The notes under the pieces: model-generated
Told to the model about the DNA's origin: nothing
Databases searched by the model: none
What the model saw: only the letters and a program-made list of their open reading frames with translations
Made by a program: the position numbers and the translations under genes
In this document: positions 31,784 to 42,431 of the stretch, piece after piece
Position numbering within the stretch: position 1 is the first letter of the stretch
Layout: each line of letters opens with the position of its first letter
Assembly (NCBI GenBank): GCA_001931875.2
Contig: MSJH02000614.1
Coordinates: forward strand, 62,001 to 126,000
Origin: Byssochlamys sp. IMV 00236
Taxonomy: Eukaryota > Ascomycota > Eurotiomycetes > Eurotiales > Thermoascaceae
Direction of reading: 5' to 3'
Length of the DNA stretch: 64,000 nucleotides

Positions 31784-34385
31784 ATGGCTTTATTACAATT
31801 CCCAGCGCCGGTCGATTATCCGGCCCAGCTGGACGCCTTCAAGGACTTTCTGAAGCACTTCAAGACCTTCGAATCCGCGTCAGAGTCAGCTGCGACTGAG
31901 GCGATTGAGGACCTGCATATCGACGGTGATACAACCAGTGACGAATATGACTTCATGGACGATGTTGAGCAGGATGGAGCGGGCGGAACAGGGAGAAACA
32001 GAAGACGACGAGAGCCGAAGCAGAAGTATATGCAAATGCTGCAAGAGGTGGCAGACCGGGAGCGTAACCACATCCTGATTGAGTTGGACGATCTGGAAGC
32101 GGTCAGTAAGGGCGGAGTATGCAATAGAACACGACTCTGACGTTGTCATGTGCAGTTCGAAAAAACTCTTCCCGACGATGCAAATTTGAAGCTTGTCGAG
32201 ACGGTCCAGCGCAACACGAAACACTATGTCGACATTTTCTCTCAAGCTGTGGATGAAGTCATGCCAAAAGAGACCAAGGAAATGACGTAAGTGAAGTAGA
32301 ATACCGCTCATGGATTCAGCAATGTTGCTAATGTTCGGCAGTTTCAAGGACGATGTTCTCGATGTTATCATGTCGCAGAGAGAAAAGCGCAATGAAACAA
32401 TGGCTATGGCGATGGAGGCTGACATGGATGCTGCGATGACAGCGCCGTCAATGTTCCCTCCGGAACTGACCCGTCGATACACCCTCAACTTCAAGCCCCT
32501 TACTCCATCTGGCTCCAGCAGTGATCGCAGCTCGAAGGCACTGGCAGTGCGAAATGTGAGAGGTGAACATCTCGGCAGTTTGATCACCGTCAGAGGTATC
32601 ACCACGCGAGTTTCAGATGTCAAGCCGGCGGTTGAGATCAACGCCTACACTTGCGACCGTTGTGGATGCGAAGTCTTCCAACCGATCACGACGAAACAGT
32701 TCATTCCCATGACAGAATGCCCGTCAGAAGAGTGCAAGAAGAACAATTCTAAGGGCCAGCTGTTCCTGTCTACCCGCGCGTCCAAGTTCATCCCTTTTCA
32801 GGAAGTCAAGATCCAGGAGATGGCCGACCAAGTGCCGGTGGGCCATATCCCCCGTACCATGACTATTCACTGTCATGGGGCTTTGACCCGGCAGGTTAAC
32901 CCTGGTGATGTCGTGGATATAGCGGGAATCTTCTTGCCTGTCCCCTATACGGGTTTCAGGGCAATCCGTGCCGGTCTGCTGACAGACACCTACCTGGAGG
33001 CTCAGCATATCACCCAGCACAAGAAGGCATACAATGATCTCATTATGGACCCTCGCACTCTTAAGCGGATCGAACAATATAAGAACTCTGGGAATATGTA
33101 CGACATTCTCGCTCGCTCTATTGCACCCGAGATCTACGGTCATCTGGACGTGAAGAAAGCACTCCTTCTACTTCTTATCGGAGGTGTGACGAAGGAAATG
33201 GGCGATGGTATGCACATTCGTGGAGATATCAATATCTGTCTCATGGGTGATCCTGGTGTTGCCAAGTCTCAGCTGCTCAAGTACATCGTCAAGGTGGCTC
33301 CTCGAGGTGTCTACACGACCGGTCGTGGAAGCAGTGGTGTCGGTCTTACTGCTGCCGTGATGCGAGATCCAGTCACGGACGAAATGGTCCTCGAAGGAGG
33401 TGCTCTTGTGCTTGCAGACAACGGTATCTGCTGTATTGATGAGTTCGACAAGATGGATGATACCGATCGAACCGCTATCCACGAAGTGATGGAACAGCAG
33501 ACCATTTCGATTTCCAAGGCAGGAATTTCCACCACTCTCAACGCGCGTACATCTATTCTCGCCGCTGCCAACCCTCTGTATGGACGCTACAACCCGCGTG
33601 TCTCCCCTGTGGAGAACATCAACCTTCCAGCGGCCCTTCTATCACGTTTTGATATCCTTTTCCTTCTTCTTGATACTCCTTCTCCCGACGGGGATGAGGA
33701 ACTAGCAAACCATGTAACCTACGTCCACATGCATAACAAGCACCCGGACACCGGGGAGAATGCCGTCGTGTTCACTGCTTCTGAAGTCCGACAGTATATT
33801 GCCAAGGCCCGAACATACCGCCCTGTTGTCCCTCAGTCGGTGTCCGACTACATGGTCGGTGCATATGTACGGATGCGCAACCAGCAAAAGAAGGAAGACG
33901 GCACCAAGAAACAGTTCTCTCACACTACTCCTCGTACTCTTCTGGGAGTTATTCGTTTGTCCCAGGCGTTGGCCCGTCTCCGATTCAGCGAGGAAGTTGT
34001 CGAGGAGGACGTGGACGAGGCCTTGCGTCTGATTGAGGTTAGCAAGGCATCTCTGCGCAACGATGGCCAGGGCGGCCAGGACCAGAGCCCCACCACCAAG
34101 ATCTACAACTTGATTCGTGCCATGAGGGACAGCGGAGCTGCGGCTGTTGGTGATGGCGAGGAGGGAGAACTGAGCATGAAGAGAATCCGTGAGCGTGTCC
34201 TCGCGAAGGGATTCACCGAGGACCAGCTCGTGCAGACCGTTGACGAGTACGCTAACATGGACGTAAGTCTCCTTGTATCCCATTTATTGTTACTCTATAT
34301 TGACTTTTGCTGTTTTCAGGTCTGGCAAATCACGGGCAACGGGACGCGTCTCATGTTCGTCGAAAACGATGGCATGGACATGTGA
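31784..34385 (+). CDS. mcm7: DNA replication licensing factor Mcm7 (Cdc47)
   Basis: Mcm7 is one of the six subunits of the MCM2-7 replicative helicase. Exons 31784-32101, 32156-32286, 32342-34262 and 34320-34385 give 811 residues. A zinc-binding element ([14 protein letters not shown]) lies near residue 250. The AAA core has Walker [10 protein letters not shown] near 451, Walker [10 protein letters not shown] near 512 and the arginine-finger motif [11 protein letters not shown] near 580. [12 protein letters not shown] and [17 protein letters not shown] are standard MCM7 sequence. A winged-helix-like C-terminus ends [17 protein letters not shown]. An acidic segment (residues 45 to 70) precedes the N-terminal domain. 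The last exon of 22 codons is supported by frame and by the conserved ending. Confidence 0.97.
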
Positions 34386-34936
34386 GACACCGTCAAGATG
34401 GAAAAGCGAAACATCCTCTTCTATTTCTCCCGTTTCCCTTAATATCTGTTTCTGTTCTGGATTACGGTCTGATCTATTAATGTGATCTCATGTGATATCG
34501 TCATGGCAGGTAGAGTGGGACCCGGTGTGGTATGGCGTTCGTGTCTTGACAGACAAATTATTCGAGCTATTTTATATTCCAAAATGATCCCATTTGGCTT
34601 TGCTGCATCAGTTTAGATCTTACTACTTGCTCTAGACCCTTTCACATCTTTGTATATCAACCAGATTATGGAATCAGCTTTGAGTGGGGAAGGGACTTGC
34701 ATATCTTGCTCTATGCTCTATTCTCTCTGGAGCCGGACGGCTCAAACATGACTGCCCAAGCAGCTCTGGTATATAGGCTTGCAGCTCTCACCAATAAACC
34801 AACGCAAAACGCCGCTCAGAAAGGGTACCCCGTTTATTTTTACCCACACCTTCGCTCACATTGCCCACATCACAGCCGCCTTTTATTCCCCTTTCCTTCC
34901 CTCCAGTCCTCTTATTTCCTTCACGTAAAGAGGCCT
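34386..34936. other. Convergent intergenic between mcm7 and isu1
   Basis: This 550-base stretch holds the 3' ends of two convergent genes. No other gene is seen. Confidence 0.55.
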
Positions 34937-35690
34937 TCAAGCCTCCTTAGCGAAAGCCTTAGCAGTCCCAGCCAGATTCGTAGCCGCGGCACCAACGCTC
35001 GCTCTCTTCGAGTGGTAATTCGAAATAGCAGCCTTGATGGCGTCTTCGGCGAGAAGGGAGCAGTGCACTGTTTTTGTTTCCCAATCAATATTCCATACTC
35101 ACACAACCAAATGATATATGAATTGAATCCGGGGAAGAAGGGACAGTAACTCACGCTTCACGGGCGGAAGGCATAGTTCGGCTGCAATATCGGTGTTCTT
35201 GATCTTCGCGGCGTCCTCCACTACACACCAGAAACCATTAGCTTATTATACAAAGCCATATCATAAACCACCACCTATAACTCTCATTTCCGTCATCATT
35301 TTCATTTTTTTTTTTTTTTGGATATCTCCGTCCCCTTTCCTTTTCTCCTCAAGAAAGAATCCACTCACAAGTCTTCCCCTTGATCAACGTCGTCAAATAA
35401 CTCGAGCTCGCAATCGCCGAACCACACCCGAAAGTCTTGAATTTCGTATCCACAATCGTCCCCGTCGCCTCATCGACCTGGATATCGAGTCTGATCACAT
35501 CACCGCACGCAGGGGCGCCAACAAGGCCGGATCCAACGGAGGCGGACTTGCGGTCCAGAGAGCCGCTGTTCCGGGGATTCGAGTAGTGGTCGAGTACTTT
35601 CTCATGGTAAGAGCGAATCTGAGGCACGGAGGAGCGGATGAAAGGCGTCCGCGACGAGGCGGCGCGGGTGACTGGTCGGAGAGAAAACAT
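34937..35690 (-). CDS. isu1: Mitochondrial Fe-S cluster assembly scaffold Isu1
   Basis: Isu1 is the scaffold on which Nfs1 and frataxin assemble [2Fe-2S] clusters in the mitochondrial matrix. Three exons (35369-35690, 35155-35220, 34937-35067) encode 172 residues. The first 25 or so residues are Arg- and Ser-rich without acids, a typical presequence. The NifU-N/IscU core begins YHEKVLDHYSNPRN. The three cluster-ligand cysteines are visible in APACGDVIRL, FGCGSAIASSS and HCSLLAEDAI. The Hsp70 recognition motif LPPVK precedes the third Cys and is split from it by the second intron. The tail is Ala-rich. It is divergent from the unknown gene at 35938. Confidence 0.96.
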
Positions 35691-35937
35691 TTTTTTCTGG
35701 TGAAAGAGAGAGAATAATTAAAAGAAGGTCGGGGTGGTGGATATAGAGAGGCCTGGACAGACGCAAGAGACACTTCAAGTTGCATTCGGAGACCTGGGGA
35801 AGGATTGATAATCTGCATCAGATAAGCTGCGTCACGTGATATGGTCGGGGTTTGCTTGTGTCTTTTCTTCTAATAGATGAATCCTCAGTGTTTTCATACT
35901 CATCACAGCCAATACATTCTGCGACGCAAATTACAGG

Positions 35938-36435
35938 ATGATGATGCCGCACGGCAATGCGGAACAGGAGGAGTCTATGCTGGGGCTTCCGACGAAGTAC
36001 AAGCGCGGCTCGAAAAAGCCCATGAAGAAGCCTCTCACAGCACCTTGGGATCTGCCGATCAGCGATGCAGACGTGGAGAAGCTCAAAGTCGGGTTCAAAT
36101 CTCGAAGCATGGACGACAAATGGGACATGCTGATCGAGGATCCGGACGAAAATGGCAACATATCTCTCCACATCCTTCGAAGCTGGTTACAGGAGCCGTG
36201 CTACATACTTCACATTGTTCCTAAACCAAGCGACGATGATTGCGGGAGTGCAAAGATCCAAAGCATCACCTGGGAAGGGAACAAGGCTGGGTTGCAATGC
36301 GATGCAGAGCAGGCAAAAAAGGAAACCGTAATTCTGACCAGATGCCACCTCCACTGCGAGTTTGAGATGCTCCCGGACTACCCGTCCTCAGTGTTTTGGG
36401 ATCCTAGTGCTTATAAGAAGCTGGACGCGGAATAG
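35938..36435 (+). CDS. Hypothetical protein, 165 residues
   Basis: An intronless frame with three consecutive in-frame ATG codons at 35938, 35941 and 35944, so the exact start is ambiguous. The N-terminus is basic (KYKRGSKKPMKKP). The middle mixes charged helices (DADVEKLKVGFKSRSMDDKW) with a compact segment (HILRSWLQEPCYILHIVPK), and several Cys and Trp residues occur in the second half. No signal peptide or membrane segment is seen. I do not recognise a family. Continuous frame, ordinary codon use and the divergent arrangement with isu1 (247 bases apart) support it as a real gene. Confidence 0.65.
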   Translation: MMMPHGNAEQEESMLGLPTKYKRGSKKPMKKPLTAPWDLPISDADVEKLKVGFKSRSMDDKWDMLIEDPDENGNISLHILRSWLQEPCYILHIVPKPSDDDCGSAKIQSITWEGNKAGLQCDAEQAKKETVILTRCHLHCEFEMLPDYPSSVFWDPSAYKKLDAE

Positions 36436-37349
36436 GTTACCAGGCTCCCTAGAAGGCCATCCGGCGGACCTGCAGCTAGTAGTGCCATTTCTGCAATATC
36501 CTGCTTCCATTGTGTCGTAGCGGCTGTCATGCTATTGTTTGCTCCTTGAGAGTTGGATAGGCTAGTACTACTTTTGAGGTTTTGGCACCCGTAGTATAAC
36601 TACAGTATAACCTTAGGTACAGACGTCTCTTCGTAATCAACTTTCTTCTCCTGGACACCATGCCGAGCCGGTATACTCTAGATACAGATAATGACAGTTT
36701 CTTTGTCTAGAGTATGGACACCACTCGCTTTGACGTGCTGGTCGAGTCACTCGGCTACTGGCATGTTACAGGGAGGTTGTAATAGTAAATAATATGAATC
36801 AAAAGGTTTTCATTTGTTGGTTATGTCTAGTATCTCAAACCATCGGCTCTTTCTCGCAGGGAAAAATCTCTCAACTTTTCCGAAATATCTCTGCACGAAT
36901 TGGTATGAGAAGGTATCTCCCATAATTATCGCCTCCGGTGATGCCGCTATATTTTGTTCCTTCGATCTGCTGAAGCACTGTCTGAGGGGGCCGTCCAGCT
37001 CAGCCGATGGAAGGGATCCAGATCGATGTAACAGCAGTAGCCGGCACTACCACTTCTGCAGAATTCTGGCGGAGTGGAATTTTCCTGTGGCGTACGAGCC
37101 AGTATGCTGGTCTTTCCGTATAGGGATGTACAACCTGATGCCGTATATCCCAGTGTTTACCCTTTCCCAAACAGTGAAGCCTATGGCAGACCATGGCTGC
37201 AAGACCCCTGTTGATATTGCTGCACAGCGAAGGGATATTTGGACCCACGTGCAGCTGATACTGTGACTGTATCCTGACTGAGGCCAGGGTACAGTGAGTC
37301 TCTGCCATAATAGTGGTATCATGTCCGTATTTCAGGCAACAGTGTCCAC
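36436..37349. other. Intergenic, no supported gene
   Basis: About 900 bases between convergent genes. Frames of 90 to 150 codons occur on both strands near 36814-37452 but overlap one another and match nothing I know. Confidence 0.5.
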
Positions 37350-38877
37350 TCATGTAAGGATGAAATGGAGAAACAGCAGTCCCAATATCGTAAGAAGACC
37401 ATGAGGAGCGGTCGCAGCAGCAGCGCTCCGCCTCTTCGTATGGGGAAACCACTTTTTACACACATCGACATTTGCTGACCAGTCGAGCCCCGAAGCGTTG
37501 GCGGGAATAACACCCGCAGCGGTGGCGCCTGAGTAAGTCCATCGATAGTCGAGGTCGCTTCTCCACGTCCAGAAAATCCAACCATTTGTCTGCTCGTACA
37601 ATTGCTGCTGCGCGGCGAACCAGTCGCTATAAAATCCCTTGTTCTGGTTGTTGCTGATGGTGAAGTCTGGATCGTCCTGGATTTTGTTGCCAACCATCAG
37701 CGACCATTCCTGCACGACCTTCGGCGCCTCTTTGTCGGTTCTCCGGTTATCTGTCTGGCAGCTGTACCACATATAGGTGGTCTGGTTGCCCCCTGTCAGG
37801 ACAGAAAGCACGTAGTTGTGGTCATCGTACGCAATTGATTTATCTTTGCCCAGATTGGAGTCGGGATCACCGGCACCCCAGAGCTCGTCCATGTATTGGA
37901 CGTGCAGGGCATCAGCGTCGGACACTCCCAGCAGTTTCTCAGCAGTCCGGATGGCTGACAAGGCCTGCGGATAGAAGACCGAGGTCAGAGTATTCTCTCC
38001 CGACGCGGGATATGCACTGCCATCGTTCTTGCTAACCGGCTCGTTCAGGACTTCAAGAATGCCGACAGTCTTGTACGCTGGGTTCGTGTGGATCCTCTTC
38101 GTCATCCAGCTCAACCAGAGTGCTGCACGGCCATAATTTGCCGCATCGTAGAAGCCAGGAACCGTAGTTAGCTACAAAGTCCAGCAGTTCGGTCAGTTAT
38201 CCGTGGCTCAAGCTCTTGGCGATCATCCAAGATCAGTCGGATCTACACAACTTACCTGGCCTGTGAATGGATCGTCTTGCTGGGCTCCAGGTGCTCCGTG
38301 CAGATCGAGAATAACGAATATCCCGAGATCGGCAGCTTTCTGGACAACAGCGTCCAGGTACGGCAGCATGCGATCACCGTCGGGGAAGTGCTCACTGGGG
38401 AGGACGATGTCCTTGTAACTCCAATACCCTGTGTCCTTCGTTAGATGGAAGGATTCCCCGCGTATTTCAGAAAGACCGCATACCGATAGGAATCCGGATC
38501 GTGTTGAGACCAACGTCGTACACGGACTTCACACTGTCGGGGGTGATCCAGTTCTTCCAGTGATCCTCAAAGCGATCGTTCTGCTCGGAAGTATTCTTGG
38601 CCTGCAACATGCAGTCGAACTCGGATTTCGCATTGCCGCACTTGAGAGTCTCGTTCCATTCTTGAGACATCATCCAGGGCTCCGAGATCAGCCAGCCTCC
38701 AAAGTTGACGCCGCGGATTCTGTTGTTCGTGCCCGATTTCTTCGGCGCTTTCTGCTGCCCGAGTTCTGCGTATCGCGCGGTCGCATTGAAGGCTGCCAGG
38801 TCCCGACTGCTCGGTAACCAGGCATGCGCCAGAGCGGCATAGAAGACCGCTACAAAGAGAGCGGTGCAGGCATGCAT
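37350..38877 (-). CDS. GH5 beta-glucanase, probably secreted or GPI-anchored
   Basis: A glycoside hydrolase family 5 enzyme of 462 residues, closest in my recognition to fungal beta-1,6-glucanases (exgB type) that act on cell-wall beta-glucan. Exons are 38484-38877, 38256-38428 and 37350-38171. A signal peptide is seen (MHACTALFVAVFYAALAHA). The motif RGVNFGGWLISEPWM opens the catalytic domain. NTIRIPIGYW, LGIFVILDLHGAPGAQ, the acid/base Glu233 in LEVLNEP and the nucleophile Glu344 in VVQEWSLM are all present. GWIFWTWRSD is the conserved sugar-binding Trp segment. The C-terminus is odd: after small residues (RRSAAAATAPHG) comes a hydrophobic tail of about 15 residues, which could be a GPI-anchor signal. 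The beta-1,6 versus beta-1,3 specificity is not certain. Confidence 0.88.
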
Positions 38878-41595
38878 CTTCGTTGGCGGGCAGTTCAGCG
38901 GACGTCCAGCGTGCCTGTCCTGTCTACTAGACTGGAGTATGCGATCAGCGAGAAGGGGCCCGGTCTCGATCTTATACTTCAAGGTACGAAGATTTAAGGT
39001 AACATCACTAACTACTACTAACTCAGGGGCTGTGTCCATATGGCTGGATCACTGATAAAGCAACTGTCGATCGTACACCTAGTGCTCACCATGATCATCA
39101 TACAGATTGGATGCTCAATCTCATTAGCTTTCGACATGCGGAATCTCGGGGCCATCTGGAATAGTTCCAAGAGGTACCCGTTCAGCCGGCATCCACCAGG
39201 CGGGTGATAAACCTGCTTAAACGAACTTTAGTCTACGGAGTAGTCTACGCTTTAAAGGATTTAGCTCATCGTGCGATCTGACATTGACATCGCCAAGGTC
39301 ACCAGCAGGACCCTGGCAGCAGCAGGCAGAGTTACAACCTCCACCTCGTACCGTACCGGTCTATCTTGCTTCGCCATTCGATCAAGATATGCATGCTGCA
39401 CGGCTTATAGTGGACTGTTGCATTCGATCTTTCTATCGCAGGCACGTTTCCGAACGTAGACAAGAAGCCGACTGGCCCTGCCGATCAATCGGACTCAGCC
39501 TGATAGAACCAGCAAAAGCTCCACAGAACAGTTCCTTTTTTTTTTCATTATTTGAACCACGGAGGCTCTGGTGTTGGTAGCAGGGAATTAGCATCGAACG
39601 GGGGAATCCCGTCGCCATTAGCTACTCCGTACAGACTTTCTAATTCTTTAGCAATCGACCCACGCACCATGAGGACCTCGTCCGATGTCCCCCGTCTATC
39701 TTTGCGCCTACGATGTCGCTCGGACCTTGACGGCGATCTTCAAGCGCCTATCACCAAAGAATTAGGATCTGGATTCCGAAGAGCCAAGGTTACACATAAT
39801 CACAACGTTAGTGATATCGTCCGACCCCTACAGCATCCCCACGACGTGGCCCATTCTCCTCTTCGTCGAGGTCCATATTGTTTGCGAGTTGTTACCGGCA
39901 AGTTCTCCGATCGGCGATGAGTGGGCCTGGGTGAATTAAGCGTATCTGAATGCCGGTTCAACTATTCAGTCAATGATCTACAATTGCCGTGCTAGAGCCT
40001 GCTACGAACCAAGAGCCGTGCCCGAAAGAAACTACTAACTTATCGACATTCGCATGTCGCGTCAAGAGATAAGCCTGTCTGAGGTTATTATTTGCTGCGC
40101 TAAGGACCCTCGTCTATACTTTATCTTCACCTGGATCGGAACTATACTATGTCTGTGGCTGGTGCTTGGTAGTATTCTCGACTTTATGCGTCAGTAGTTC
40201 CCGTCCGCGACCGTCTCGGCATACCGAGCAGTATGAAGCAGTGAAGCAGTTAAACAGTGGGCGCTTTGCTCTCCGATATCACTCTGCGATATAAAGTCGC
40301 GAATATTGATTGATCGCTTTTTTGCTCCCTTGTGAGTGGCGGTTATTGTCGCTATATTCCCAAATAACTAACTGCCCATCGTCTCGTGCTGATAAAATCA
40401 CTGGCCGTGGGGTAGTCATCAGAAGGGAGTCTGGTCAAATAAATGGCATATATGCCAGTGTGCAAACTATGCGAAGGACCAGATCATGTCAGCGGCAAGA
40501 GGTCAGCTTCCAGAGCCCTATATGACTGATCTAGTGATCCGTCTGGTCAGTTTATCAGCGCTACACATTTTCCTTGAGGATGTTCCTGTATCTGCACAAT
40601 ATAGCAAAAGACATAGCTTGGGAACGAGAGAAATCTGCTGAACACCATACCATATTCTCCCATCGGATCGGATCCCCTCATCCATACAAAATAGAATTCG
40701 CGGGGTCAGATCCAAAGATAGATTCTCAGTGCCATCCTTGGACGCCGCGAGCCAAGCCGGTGGTTTCCAGCCAACCGCGCCTCTTCCGTCAACCTATAAA
40801 AACTTCCTTATTATGATGACTCTCACGGTGTTCCGTACCAGCCGGCAATTTCCTCGTATCCAGGCCTGACATTGGTCTTTTTGCCATCAGAACAGGTCAG
40901 CAGCCTTAGCCGGGACCGGAAACAGCAACTGCTTGAACTACTAGTACTCGTCTAGCCTGTCAGCTCTCTCGTATCCCATCTTGGGGTTGTCTCACTCATA
41001 ATGCATCGCGGCGCACATGATCGAGATGTTCCCCGCATTCAACATTATTCCCGCTGGAACTCCCTTGTTTCCATTTGCCAATGCTGACACATTCTATAAG
41101 CAGATGTCGGGTACGCAACTCTTGAAGTCATGATATCGTATTTATAAAACAGGACCATATACCGCCTGATGCCAAGTGTATCCCGGACTGGCCGGCTTCG
41201 GAATGGCTCTTTGACAGCATCTTGTATTGGTCGAGCAGGAGACAATAATAGCAGCACTCGATGGGTTTTTGATGAATGGATTCAGCTGCCGGTCAAATTT
41301 ACTGGACTTCCTGCCTAAGACCTGGGCTGTCATCATGACTTTCTTCGGATCAGGTGTTGCCGGTTCAGCTGGATCTGTTGGGAGGCCTCAAAGCCATGTC
41401 TCAGCTCCGTTTCCTTCATTGCTGATATTGATCGAACACGGCAGATGTCTATATCGACCAAAGCTATATAAAGTCCCCCTGACCGTCCCTGTTATTGCGT
41501 GCTTTTTCAGATCATCGCACAATAATCCTCAGCGAATAACCAGATCAATCTCATTCTTTGACTTTCTATATCAAAACCAAAACCACCAATCCACA
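38878..41595. other. Gene-poor 2.7 kb, no supported gene
   Basis: Only short frames without domains or splice chains are seen. The far right holds the promoter of the small secreted protein. The glucanase promoter lies at the left edge. No tRNA or mobile element was recognised. Confidence 0.5.
41465..41472 (+). promoter_or_regulatory. TATA box of the small secreted protein gene
   Basis: TATATAAA lies 124 to 131 bases before the ATG at 41596, in front of a CT-rich leader. This is a good position for a TATA box with a leader of about 90 bases. Confidence 0.6.
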
Positions 41596-41958
41596 ATGGC
41601 ACCCCTTGGCATGCTCGCTTCTCTCTCCCTCCTCGCCGCTGCTGCTATCGCAGCTCCTGGAGCCCCTCTCCAGCCATACTGTGGCACCTGCAATCCGCTC
41701 TCTGGCCAGAACTCTTGCGATGTGACCACATCCTGCATCAACACTGGCTCGCTCTTCCACTGTGCCTGTCGTGCCGGCTATAAGGCGTCGACAGACAACG
41801 ATGACTACTCGAAGCAGTTCCGTCTCAATGTCCCGAATTACCAGTACCTAGTCTTCACACCAGAGAACACGGCCTGCGATACTCTCTGTGACAATCCTTA
41901 CGGAGCTAGCGCGGAGCTCTGTGCTGAGGTCCCCATTCAGGACAAGTGCACTGTTTAA
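41596..41958 (+). CDS. Small secreted cysteine-rich protein, EGF-like
   Basis: An intronless gene for 120 residues. The first 20 residues are a classical signal peptide (MAPLGMLASLSLLAAAAIAA). The mature part of about 100 residues has ten cysteines (29, 32, 41, 47, 56, 58, 94, 98, 109, 118), an even number compatible with five disulfides. CINTGSLFHCACRAGYKA carries the CxCxxGY signature of EGF-like modules. Size, secretion, Cys content, a strong TATA box and a position 310 bases from a transposon island resemble fungal effector-type genes. Calcium-binding EGF or a developmental cell-surface role is equally possible. I know no named homolog. Confidence 0.8.
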   Translation: MAPLGMLASLSLLAAAAIAAPGAPLQPYCGTCNPLSGQNSCDVTTSCINTGSLFHCACRAGYKASTDNDDYSKQFRLNVPNYQYLVFTPENTACDTLCDNPYGASAELCAEVPIQDKCTV

Positions 41959-42262
41959 ATAGCCTGAGGAATTGGACGAGGAATATATGATGGATTATGA
42001 GGAAGACATATGGACGCTTCTGTATTTACTCCCGGCCTAAACGACCATTTTCTATAAATTTAAAACCAGCTCCCAAGTAACGGATGGACTGCAGAAACTG
42101 GCCTGTCATTATTTGCAGCCACTTCTTCATCTCTCTATGTGATTTAAATGTCTCCATCTGCTCCACTAGCTAATAATTGGCTATTCTTCCGTGCCTTGCT
42201 AATATTAGTATCCTGCGTGCCTTATTCAGTTCGCTCCATAATTTTGCGTTTTGTATTATTAT

Positions 42263-42267
42263 GAGAC
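42263..42267. repeat. Target-site duplication of outer retrotransposon, left
   Basis: GAGAC immediately precedes the left LTR and is repeated exactly at 57834-57838 after the right LTR. Confidence 0.9.
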
Positions 42268-42431
42268 TGGCATGGAACGGTATAGTAGGAGGAAAGAAGC
42301 TTGGATTCTCCCCTCCTGTTGGAGAGGTATACTAAATACTAGCTAAGCCTAAGGCGGTATAGGATACTGCCATTTGACACCTCTGTGCCCCTTTATAGGA
42401 TAGCTCCCTAGCTACGCCCTATTCTATAATA
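42268..42431 (-). repeat. Left LTR (3' LTR) of outer element
   Basis: 164 bases aligning without gaps to 57670-57833. By my hand alignment the two differ at about 23 sites, all transitions. Its left part is less mutated (starts TGGCATGGAACGG), its right part more so (ends CTATAATA). Confidence 0.92.

Noticed and set aside
36814..37452. Overlapping frames of 90 to 150 codons on both strands
   Set aside because: They overlap each other and the glucanase 3' end, and neither resembles a protein family.
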